Assembly (NCBI GenBank): GCA_001438605.1
Contig: LIDE01000036.1
Location: 1-36,833, forward strand
Length of the DNA: 36,833 nucleotides
Source: SAR92 bacterium BACL16 MAG-120619-bin48
GTDB taxonomy: Bacteria > Pseudomonadota > Gammaproteobacteria > Pseudomonadales > Porticoccaceae
Reading direction: 5' to 3'
Under the pieces are notes generated by a model. It was not told the origin of the DNA, did no database searches, and saw only the letters and a program-made list of their open reading frames with translations. Of this stretch, positions 25,850-32,846 are shown one piece after another. Within the stretch, counting starts at the first letter, position 1; every line of letters starts with the position of its first letter. The translations under genes were made by a program, and so were the position numbers.

Positions 25850-26427
25850 GACCACTTTAGCGTTGATGGCACGTTAATCGCGGCCTGGGCGACTCACAAA
25901 AGTGTTCGCCGCAAGGGTGGGTCGGACGACGATAATCCTGACGGTGTCGGCGCGCAACGCGGGTTGCAACTTTCACGGCGAGAAGCATAGCAATAAGACC
26001 CATGCCTCGCGTACTGATCCCGAGGCTCTGCTTGCGTCCACGGGCGGGGGTACGAGAGCGCGCCCCAGCGATCGACATGCCGACGGTACTGAAAAGTGGG
26101 GCGACACTGGGAGCTGACCCAGGGTATGACACTCGGGAGTTTGTCGATCTATTGAGATACCTGGATGTTACACCGCACGTTGCGCGAAACCTGAAACGTC
26201 CCGGCGGGTCTCCGATTGACGACAAAATAACCCGTCATGCGGACTAAGAAATCAGTCAACGGGTACGCAAACGGGTGGAGGAGCGCTTCGGCTGGGCGAA
26301 GCAAATTGGCAGGCTCAGACAGACAAAGTTCAGAAGTCTGACTCGGGTAAGGCAGGACTTCCTGCGGGTGATGGCTGCCTACAACCTGGTGCGTATCAGA
26401 AATCTGCTGCCCGAGGTCGCGTGGTGA
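25850..26427 (+). pseudogene. IS5-family transposase remnant
   Basis: Pieces of an IS5-type DDE transposase can be read in order in two frames: DHFSVDGTLIAAWATHKS, then after a frameshift NFHGEKHSNKTHASRTDPEA, then GADPGYDTREFVDLL, VTPHVARN and VRKRVEERFGWAKQIGRLR. A stop (TAA where TAC is expected) follows ITRHAD at about 26245. The N-terminus and both element ends are not recognisable. It is dead, and marks an old insertion next to the GntR copy 2 promoter. Confidence 0.85.
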
Positions 26428-26680
26428 CAGGATGCGGGGAAACGATAGCGCCCATGAGCTGCTTATGGAGGCGACAGAGACCATCAAGAGCTCTGGCACA
26501 ACGGAAATCGGCCCAAAAATACCCAATTTGGCGAAGACCCCACGAATCCGGCGCGCTGTTAAGGCGCGGGGTCATTGTGGAAGTCCTTGTTACCCAGCGC
26601 GTCAAGTACCTACAGGCTACCGTCAGTCATGGTGTTACTCCCGTGGTCATCCCGTGCCTCGCCATATTTTCTCATCATAA
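26428..26680. other. Non-coding stretch between IS remnant and fumarylpyruvate hydrolase promoter
   Basis: No convincing gene is seen. The first part is probably degraded IS tail. The following bases up to the promoter become AT-rich from about 26665. Confidence 0.5.
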
Positions 26681-26691
26681 ATGTAGTGCAA
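26681..26691. promoter_or_regulatory. GntR-type operator F (upstream of the -35 box)
   Basis: ATGTAGTGCAA differs from the regulon consensus by one base (G for A). It lies just upstream of the -35 box at 26697, and its centre is 53 bases from that of operator G. Confidence 0.6.
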
Positions 26692-26696
26692 AAAAA

Positions 26697-26725
26697 TTTA
26701 AAAAATGGTTTATTAGCGATATAAT
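26697..26725 (+). promoter_or_regulatory. Sigma70-type promoter of the fumarylpyruvate hydrolase operon
   Basis: TTTAAA (26697-26702), a 17-base spacer and a perfect TATAAT (26720-26725). The predicted start of transcription (about 26732) is right before operator G. Together with GGAGG (26750-26754) this gives a leader of only about 28 bases. Confidence 0.65.
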
Positions 26726-26733
26726 TCTTATTA

Positions 26734-26744
26734 TTGTAGTACAC
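26734..26744. promoter_or_regulatory. GntR-type operator G (at the transcription start)
   Basis: TTGTAGTACAC contains the perfect TGTA-N-TACA palindrome (26735-26743) and sits at the predicted transcription start, 16 bases before the start codon at 26760. Binding here would block initiation. Confidence 0.7.
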
Positions 26745-26759
26745 TATATGGAGGTTAAC

Positions 26760-27449
26760 ATGCTGCTATTTGATGCCCCGCCCGTCACGGTCGTGCCGAT
26801 TGCGAACTCCGACAAGGAATTCCCCGTTCACCGCATTTACTGCGTTGGCCGCAATTACGCGGAACACGCGCGGGAGATGGGCAAAGATCCTGATCGTGAT
26901 CCGCCGTTCTTCTTCTGCAAGCCTGCGGACGCCATCGTGCTGGACGGAGAGCCCGTTCCCTATCCGCCGCGGACGGAGAATCTGCATCACGAAATTGAGC
27001 TTGTGGTCGCGATAGGCAGGGAGGGCCACGATATCGCATCTGAGAACGCCGAGAGCTATATCTACGCGTATGCCGTTGGCAATGATATTACCCGTCGCGA
27101 TCTGCAACTCGACTCACGCGCCACTGGGCGGCCCTGGGACACGGGCAAGGCTTTTGATCGTTCAGCCGCGATCAGCTGCCTCTATCCGGTTGATCAGGTA
27201 GGGCACATACGTACGGGTGAGATCGAACTGTCGGTAGACGGTGAACCCCGCCAGAAAGCAGATATCAGCCACCTGATCTGGAGCGTGCCAGAGATCATCG
27301 CCGAGCTTTCGACGCTATTTACCCTCAAGCCCGGCGATCTGATTTATACGGGTACTCCGGCAGGGGTCGGAAAGGTCGAGCCGGGACAGACAATGTCAGG
27401 CTCGATAGCGGGTTTGGGCACACTAACGAACACCGTGACGATGCGCTGA
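26760..27449 (+). CDS. Fumarylpyruvate hydrolase (FAH family)
   Basis: 229 residues. YCVGRNYAEHAREMGKDPDR (27-46), PFFFCKPADAI, the metal-binding ENLHHEIELVVAIG (E78, E80) and AVGNDITRRDLQ with GRPWDTGKAFD are characteristic of the short fumarylpyruvate hydrolases of the gentisate pathway (NagK type). The enzyme cleaves fumarylpyruvate to fumarate and pyruvate. ATG 26760 has GGAGG six bases upstream and fits the family start; the frame is open further up, through the operators, which is not coding. It is followed by maleylpyruvate isomerase after four bases, which supports the assignment. Confidence 0.93.
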   Translation: MLLFDAPPVTVVPIANSDKEFPVHRIYCVGRNYAEHAREMGKDPDRDPPFFFCKPADAIVLDGEPVPYPPRTENLHHEIELVVAIGREGHDIASENAESYIYAYAVGNDITRRDLQLDSRATGRPWDTGKAFDRSAAISCLYPVDQVGHIRTGEIELSVDGEPRQKADISHLIWSVPEIIAELSTLFTLKPGDLIYTGTPAGVGKVEPGQTMSGSIAGLGTLTNTVTMR

Positions 27450-27453
27450 GCAC

Positions 27454-28095
27454 ATGAATCTATACTCGTTTTTTCGAAGCTCTGCCGCTTATCGGGTCCG
27501 TATCGCGCTTAATCTGAAAGGACTGGAATACGATCAGATTCCCGTGCATTTCCGAAAAGACGGCGGCCAGCATCGATCGCCGATGTTTCTGAATCTGAAT
27601 CCCCAGGGTCTATTGCCCGTTATCGACGACAACGGGTTCGTGCTTCAGCAGTCGCTCGCTATTATCGAATACCTTGACGAACAGTACCCGGAAACCTCCA
27701 GGCTCGTGCCCCGGGCGACTCGCGACCGAGCTGTGGTGCGTGCGATGTCACAGATGGTAGCCTGCGACCTCCATCCGCTGAATAACCTGCGGGTACTGAA
27801 TTACTTGCGGCAGGACATGGGCCAGAGCGAGGAGTCGATCGGTGCATGGTATCGACACTGGGTTCGCGAGACGTTGGGCCCGCTCGAGGAATTGGTCGGG
27901 CAACATGGTGGCGCCTGCTGCTTCGGCGACGAGATATCACTCGTCGATGTTTGTATCGTTCCGCAGCTGTATAACGCACGGCGCTTCGACTGCGATGTGG
28001 ATTCGTTTCCACATGTCATTGCGATAGATAAACATCTGCGGGAGCTGCCACCCTTTGCTGCGGCAGCGCCGGAGGCGCAGCCCGATTTTGAATGA
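27454..28095 (+). CDS. Maleylpyruvate / maleylacetoacetate isomerase (zeta-class GST)
   Basis: 213 residues. The N-terminal thioredoxin-fold domain starts MNLYSFFRSSAAYRVRIALN, with the active-site SSxAYRVRIAL motif of zeta-class glutathione transferases, followed by NPQGLLPVIDD and the glutathione-site QSLAIIEYLDE. The helical C-terminal domain has CDLHPLNNLRVL. It isomerises maleylpyruvate to fumarylpyruvate using glutathione as cofactor. It forms a two-gene operon with the hydrolase that uses its product, so maleylpyruvate is the more likely substrate than maleylacetoacetate. Confidence 0.92.
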   Translation: MNLYSFFRSSAAYRVRIALNLKGLEYDQIPVHFRKDGGQHRSPMFLNLNPQGLLPVIDDNGFVLQQSLAIIEYLDEQYPETSRLVPRATRDRAVVRAMSQMVACDLHPLNNLRVLNYLRQDMGQSEESIGAWYRHWVRETLGPLEELVGQHGGACCFGDEISLVDVCIVPQLYNARRFDCDVDSFPHVIAIDKHLRELPPFAAAAPEAQPDFE

Positions 28096-28148
28096 TGGGC
28101 AGTTGGGTGTTAGTCGGCGGGAACTACTCGGGAGCTGCCGGGTGCGCT

Positions 28149-28622
28149 CTACCGCGGCTCCAGCGGCGGCATTTTTCCGCCTGGCACAAGGAGTTCAATA
28201 ATATTGCCAAAGGGATCCTCACAGTATCTCGCTGCGCCACCACCCGCCACGTGAATACTTTCGCCGACACTGCGACCACCGGCCTGACACACGCGCTCGA
28301 AGGTTCGCTCGAGGTCCTTCACCTGAAACGCGATATGCCTGATGCCTTGCATATCGGCGCGTGCCTGCACCTGCGAACTGGCCGCGCCTGTTGAGTACTC
28401 GAAAATCTCTATATAGCTGTTTGCGAAGCGCATCAGGCAAAATTTCGCCGAGGACTGGTGCAGCCCTGTCAGTGCGTCAAATTTTCCCTCGCCGACTTCC
28501 CAGGCCGCCCGCTTGATAACCGCTCCATCGAAAGCCGCACTATAGAATTCTATAGCCTGGTCGATGTCGCTAACAACGAGAGCGACGTGATGAATACCCT
28601 CACAGTTATCTGCGCTTACCAT
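28149..28622 (-). CDS. VOC (glyoxalase/dioxygenase fold) family protein
   Basis: 157 residues with two beta-alpha-beta-beta-beta repeats. The likely metal ligands are H in GIHHVALVVSD, E in SYIEIFEY, H in GIRHIAFQVKD and E in FGNIIELL. VOC proteins include glyoxalase I, ring-cleaving dioxygenases and isomerases/epimerases. The gene starts three bases after the end of gentisate dioxygenase, so it belongs to the same operon. It may act on a ring-fission product or handle a side reaction. Its function is not recognisable beyond the fold. Confidence 0.82.
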   Translation of the reverse strand: MVSADNCEGIHHVALVVSDIDQAIEFYSAAFDGAVIKRAAWEVGEGKFDALTGLHQSSAKFCLMRFANSYIEIFEYSTGAASSQVQARADMQGIRHIAFQVKDLERTFERVCQAGGRSVGESIHVAGGGAARYCEDPFGNIIELLVPGGKMPPLEPR

Positions 28623-28625
28623 GGC

Positions 28626-29669
28626 TTACCACTCCCGCTCCATGTAAATCCGCAGCTTTTTGTGCAGCGGCGCGTCATCAACGATAAACAGAAATGCAGG
28701 CTTCTTGCTGGAGCCGTTTGTGATGGTGACGCGAGAATGCGCCGGCAAGGCGGACACGTCAGCATCTGCCCAGCTAAAGGTGGTGTCATTCGCCGTTGTA
28801 GTGCCTGTGCCCTCAACAACGTGCAATACCTGCGAGCAGGAGCGACGGGGCAGACGCAACGTTTCTCCGGGCCGCAGCATCAGTGCTGAGAAGCCCAGGA
28901 AAGGCAAGCATGCTTCGCCTGACAGGGGATTGATGTAGGCCAGATGAATCGGTTTGTCGCGGCCCGTCTGTCCCGCGAGGGCCAGGAGAGCGTTCCTGGT
29001 GTCCTTCCAGGGATATCGGCGCATTGGATAGGGCGCGCTGGAATCGAGTTCGTCGTAGGGAACGAGGCCAGCCCTGGTAAAACGGGTTTCTGAGGCGTCC
29101 GGCGCAGTTTTCGCCTGCTGTAGCGGGGCAGCATCAGCGAACGAATGTTCAAGCAGATAGATAAGTGGAAGATCGAGAGCGTCCAACCAGACTACTGGAC
29201 CGTCACCTTCATGGCCGTGTTCGTGCCACAGGCCGGGTGGTGTCAATATCAGGTCGCCGTGCTCCATCGGCAATTTCTCGCCCTCCACGGTGGTATAGCC
29301 GCCGCTGCCTTCTACTACGAGTCGAATCGCACTGGGTGTGTGGCGATGATTGGGTGCATCCTCGCCCGGGAGAATAAGTTGCATACCCACATAGATCGAC
29401 GGCGTCGCCTGGAGCTTTTCCAGTCCCAATCCAGGATTGCACAGGACAAGAACTCGCCGTTCGGCCTTTTCTATGGGTGTGAGCTCGCCCGCTTGCATCA
29501 ATAGGGGACGTACATCGTTGTAGCGCCAATGCGTTGCAACCGATGCTCCGGTGGGCTCTCCCTCCGGAAGAAACGCCCGCAGGCTCGGCCAGAGGGGGTT
29601 GAGGTTGAGTTGGTTTAGCGTCGCCAGATACGCAGGGGGCAATTCGGCTGCCGTTTGCAATTGGGTCAT
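28626..29669 (-). CDS. Gentisate 1,2-dioxygenase (bicupin)
   Basis: 347 residues with two cupin domains. In the first, iron ligands lie in APNHRHTPSAIR (H108, H110) and the downstream WHEHGH (H149, H151), with GGYTTVEGE and GDLILTPPGLW around them as in known gentisate dioxygenases. The LDALDLPL run is also typical. The second cupin (about 240-340: PLSGEACLPFLGFSALMLRPGE) lacks the metal histidines. It opens the ring of gentisate between C1 and C2 to give maleylpyruvate. A remnant paralogue is at 36054-36340. Operator H lies 35 bases upstream. Confidence 0.94.
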   Translation of the reverse strand: MTQLQTAAELPPAYLATLNQLNLNPLWPSLRAFLPEGEPTGASVATHWRYNDVRPLLMQAGELTPIEKAERRVLVLCNPGLGLEKLQATPSIYVGMQLILPGEDAPNHRHTPSAIRLVVEGSGGYTTVEGEKLPMEHGDLILTPPGLWHEHGHEGDGPVVWLDALDLPLIYLLEHSFADAAPLQQAKTAPDASETRFTRAGLVPYDELDSSAPYPMRRYPWKDTRNALLALAGQTGRDKPIHLAYINPLSGEACLPFLGFSALMLRPGETLRLPRRSCSQVLHVVEGTGTTTANDTTFSWADADVSALPAHSRVTITNGSSKKPAFLFIVDDAPLHKKLRIYMEREW

Positions 29670-29703
29670 GAGCTTACCTTAGATTACGGAAGATTCTGTA
29701 TTA

Positions 29704-29714
29704 ATGTAGCACAT
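29704..29714. promoter_or_regulatory. GntR-type operator H, before gentisate dioxygenase
   Basis: ATGTAGCACAT keeps the TGTA-half and the ACA end of the palindrome with one core change (C for T). It lies 35 bases upstream of the dioxygenase start on the minus strand. It is weaker than the perfect copies. Confidence 0.5.
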
Positions 29715-30112
29715 AAATTTCGCGGCGCCCCCTAAGATTCGTAAGTTGAAAGGTTTTTTTTTGAGCCTAACGAGATGATTGCTTCCTGAAGAAATCAGCT
29801 AAGTTCCGCTTTTTTAACTGACATAACCGCCAAATAATCACTAGAGGCAGGCCTCTCTGAGGCGATTTTTTCACCTTTTACCGATTTTTCTTGCGCACGG
29901 AAATTTATTAATGTACAACAATACATGTCGAAGGGGAGTTTTGCGGGCTCGAAAGCCGCGTTCCCAAGGGCGTGTTGGTCCCAAAGGGTTGAGGTGATGA
30001 GCCCTAGAGTCGCCTTTTTGCGGCTTTGAGGAAGGGGGCACTGATGCGATATAGATCGCAACCAGTGCGCAGCGGATCGATGTAAACAATATGAATGGTC
30101 GGAGACAGGGTT
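29715..30112. other. Divergent intergenic region between gentisate dioxygenase and TonB receptor 2
   Basis: About 400 bases without a convincing gene. It contains operator I (29911-29921) and then an untranslated leader of about 190 bases before the receptor. The leader has small imperfect hairpins (for example GGCT/AGCC near 29948 and AGTCGC/GCGGCT near 30008), but I recognise no riboswitch class. A T9 run lies near 29753. Confidence 0.6.
29911..29921. promoter_or_regulatory. GntR-type operator I, before TonB receptor 2
   Basis: ATGTACAACAA; on the other strand TTGTTGTACAT. One core mismatch to TGTA-N-TACA. It lies in an AT-rich patch about 190 bases before the receptor start, which is a likely promoter position given the long leader. 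Confidence 0.45.
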
Positions 30113-32458
30113 ATGATACAAGCTGATAGATTACAAGAGTGTCGCGAGCGGTCGGGTACCGCAAAAGCGTCAATACTGACGCTGTTACTCTTTGCGACTG
30201 CCTCTACGGGTACAGGTGCGGCAGGAGGCGATGACAGGCTGGAAGAGGTTCTGGTGACCGCCCAGAAGAGGGAGCAATCCCTGCAGGACGTCGCTGTGTC
30301 TGTGACCGCGTTTACGGCGGCAGATATTGCGCGCTCCCAACTCAGAGACTCCGAAGAGATTCTGATGAAGGTCCCGAACCTTGACGTACGCTCGAACTCT
30401 GGCTCCTCAAACGCCAACATTTTCCTGCGCGGCGTGGGTACGGTGGGGATAGGCTTTAATCTCCAAAGCGGCGTTGGGATATACACAGATGATGTCGCGT
30501 TGAATTCTCCCGTGGTTAATATCCTGCAAGTTTATGATCTAGAGCGGGTCGAGGTACTGCGCGGCCCTCAAAATACGCTCTACGGCCGTAACACGACCGG
30601 CGGCGCGATCAACTTCATATCGCGAAAGCCTGAGATAGGCGAGGAAATGAATGGATTTGGAAGCGTTAGCTACGGCCGGTTCAATGAGCTCAGCCTGGAG
30701 GGTGCACTGAGCATGCCCCTCGGCGATAAGGCAGCGGCGAGGTTCGCCTTCCAATCCCAGACGCGTGATGGTATTCGTGAAAATCTCGTTACCGGAAGTG
30801 ACGATATTGAGCGAGATAAGCAGGCGGGTAGAGTTCAATTGGTGTTCGAGCCCAGCGAAAGTGTTTCCGTGAATCTCAAAGCGCATATTGAACGGATTGA
30901 TGCCGACAATATTCGCTACAAGTCTGCGGGTGCCTATGCGCCCGGAGTGACCCTACCAGACCCTTCCCAGTTATGCGCTACACCGTATGCATTTGGTTGT
31001 AGCAACGGCTTTGGTTTCGTGGACTCAAGGGATGAGCGTGAGTTTTCTTCTGATATGGCGCGGCCGATAAATACGGTCGACGCAGAGGGCGTTTCAGTTA
31101 AGATAAACATAGACTTCGAAAACTTCTCGCTGACCTCTATTACGGCCTATGAACAAAATGAGCAGGAGCTCTCCGAGGATTCCGATGGGTACCCCGGACA
31201 TGCGTTCCACTTCTTTCTGGAGTCGGAACAGGAACAAGTAAGCCAGGAGATTCGGGTGGCGTCCAATAGCGATGGTGATTTTCGCTGGATGGTTGGTGCC
31301 TACGGGTTCTGGGAGCAAACCTCTGGCACGACCGGGCCAACCTTTGCAACACCAATGGGTATCATGCTGGTTCGCTCTGATGCGGATTTCGATAATACGA
31401 GCTACTCTGCCTATTTTAATCTTGAGTACGATGTCGCTGAAGAAGTGACCCTGAGAGGCGGCTTCCGTGGCGGCGTAGACACTATTGAGGGCAGCACGGT
31501 CGCCCTGTTCGCAGCACAATCCCAACTTCCCGGACTCGATATTGCCGGCCCGTCTTTTTCGGGACAAATGCTGCCGGACTTTGACACGCTCGTGGCCGTC
31601 GGAGAGGCGAATGGTGCGGCGGTGATTCGCGTCGGAGGCCCAACCGACCCCGATGCGAATATCAATGACACAGACTTCAATGAATGGGGGGCTGAACTTG
31701 GCGTCGACTACAGACCCACCGACGATATGCTCGTTTACGGCGAATGGAGCCGTGGCTACAAGGCCGGCCTATTCCCCAATGCACCGATGGCAATAATGGG
31801 GGGGCAGGGCGATGACCCGATTGATCCGGAGATAGTCAACAGTTACGAGGTCGGGGTGAAAACCGAGTTCGCCGATGGTAGAGCCCGCTTCAACGCTTCG
31901 ATCTTCTATACAGATTACACCGACCAGCAGCAAAACCAGAATATAAACGGTCAGTTCGAGGTTGTGAGTATCGATTCGGAAATCTGGGGCGGTGAGGCAG
32001 AATTAACCTGGCTCCCGTCTGAGGGACTCTTTGTCGACGTGGGTATCGCGATGCTCGACACCGAAGTTACCGATACGAAGAATGCCAGCCAAATCGGCAA
32101 GAACCTGGTTAATGCACCGGATCTCACCGGGCGTGTGGCGGTTCGTCGAGAGTGGCAATTGGACAGTGGCGGCCTGTTTAGTATCGGCGCGGACGCACGC
32201 TACGCGTCCAAGCGATACTTCAATCTCGACAACGAGGTATTCGACGGTGATTACGTGATCGTCGACGCGCAAGGTTCCTACGAATTTGGGCCGGATGGCC
32301 GCTACCTCGTTGCACTCTGGGGCAAAAACCTGTTCGATGAAGTCTATTTTACGAATGGCTTTACCTTCGATGATAACGCTGACGGATTTACGGATTACAA
32401 AACTTTCCTGATCTCGCCGCCACAGACATTCGGTGTCAGCCTACAGATAAACTTTTAG
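30113..32458 (+). CDS. TonB-dependent outer-membrane receptor 2
   Basis: 781 residues. Signal-like hydrophobic segment (about 20-36) followed by the TonB box region RLEEVLVTAQKREQSLQDV, a plug with RVEVLRGPQNTLYGRNTTGG, and a beta-barrel with YGEWSRGYKAGLF, LYDVGIAMLDTE-type strands and the terminal FGVSLQINF. ATG 30113 has GGAG eight bases upstream; ATG 30095 is in frame but lacks a clear ribosome site. It is paralogous to receptor 1 but differs in the loops, so it may take a related ligand. It lies divergent from the gentisate dioxygenase operon. Confidence 0.92.
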   Translation: MIQADRLQECRERSGTAKASILTLLLFATASTGTGAAGGDDRLEEVLVTAQKREQSLQDVAVSVTAFTAADIARSQLRDSEEILMKVPNLDVRSNSGSSNANIFLRGVGTVGIGFNLQSGVGIYTDDVALNSPVVNILQVYDLERVEVLRGPQNTLYGRNTTGGAINFISRKPEIGEEMNGFGSVSYGRFNELSLEGALSMPLGDKAAARFAFQSQTRDGIRENLVTGSDDIERDKQAGRVQLVFEPSESVSVNLKAHIERIDADNIRYKSAGAYAPGVTLPDPSQLCATPYAFGCSNGFGFVDSRDEREFSSDMARPINTVDAEGVSVKINIDFENFSLTSITAYEQNEQELSEDSDGYPGHAFHFFLESEQEQVSQEIRVASNSDGDFRWMVGAYGFWEQTSGTTGPTFATPMGIMLVRSDADFDNTSYSAYFNLEYDVAEEVTLRGGFRGGVDTIEGSTVALFAAQSQLPGLDIAGPSFSGQMLPDFDTLVAVGEANGAAVIRVGGPTDPDANINDTDFNEWGAELGVDYRPTDDMLVYGEWSRGYKAGLFPNAPMAIMGGQGDDPIDPEIVNSYEVGVKTEFADGRARFNASIFYTDYTDQQQNQNINGQFEVVSIDSEIWGGEAELTWLPSEGLFVDVGIAMLDTEVTDTKNASQIGKNLVNAPDLTGRVAVRREWQLDSGGLFSIGADARYASKRYFNLDNEVFDGDYVIVDAQGSYEFGPDGRYLVALWGKNLFDEVYFTNGFTFDDNADGFTDYKTFLISPPQTFGVSLQINF

Positions 32459-32572
32459 CGATTAAATGGCTCCCTGTAGCAGTACCCGGAATGGAAACGC
32501 GTTTCGAGCACCAGAAGCACCGTACTCTTGTGCAGCAATAGGTTGATACCTGCCGGCTGGAACATTGCGCAA

Positions 32573-32601
32573 TTCACTGCACCCATTCACGGTGCAGTGA
32601 A
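32573..32601. repeat. Inverted repeat 1 (11-bp stem, 7-base loop)
   Basis: TTCACTGCACC and GGTGCAGTGAA are exact complements around CATTCAC. No T run follows. It shares the TGCACCCATT core with inverted repeat 3. Confidence 0.85.
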
Positions 32602-32604
32602 AGA

Positions 32605-32635
32605 GCCCTCGGGGGTGCTACCCGCCCCCGAGGGC
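32605..32635 (+). terminator. Probable terminator hairpin of TonB receptor 2 transcript
   Basis: GCCCTCGGGGG and CCCCCGAGGGC form an 11-bp perfect GC-rich stem with a nine-base loop, about 150 bases after the receptor stop. The 3' side (CTTGTCT) is only weakly T-rich, so intrinsic termination is likely but not certain. Confidence 0.6.
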
Positions 32636-32701
32636 CTTGTCTGGCGCCATATGGTGTGGCAGCGGAGTCTTTTCTGCGGCCATGAGAAGTCAGTGTAATT
32701 T

Positions 32702-32736
32702 GCATCTGTTGCACCCATTGTGGGTGCAACAGATGC
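32702..32736. repeat. Inverted repeat 3 (16-bp perfect stem, 3-base loop)
   Basis: GCATCTGTTGCACCCA, loop TTG, then its exact reverse complement TGGGTGCAACAGATGC. There is no T run after it. Such a long perfect stem with no other function visible could be a protein-binding palindrome, a transcript end stabiliser or a small mobile repeat. Confidence 0.85.
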
Positions 32737-32846
32737 GCTTTGCAGGGGGCTCCCTTAGCGCGCTGACCCCTATGGACTGCTGGATCGACCTGATATGATG
32801 CCTATTACCCGCCGAATACTACTCAGAGCACGGAGATAGGAACACA

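Larger units (their letters stand above)
32459..32846. other. Intergenic region with three hairpins after TonB receptor 2
   Basis: No gene is seen. Three strong inverted repeats lie at 32573-32601, 32605-32635 and 32702-32736 (listed separately). The remainder shows no feature until the ribosome site GGAGATAGG before 32847. Confidence 0.7.

Noticed and set aside
29922-30112. Riboswitch in the leader of TonB receptor 2
   Set aside because: The leader is long, but I recognise no known riboswitch core and the hairpins are short and imperfect.
32702-32736. Intrinsic terminator at the 16-bp hairpin
   Set aside because: No T run follows the stem on either strand; listed as an inverted repeat of unknown role instead.
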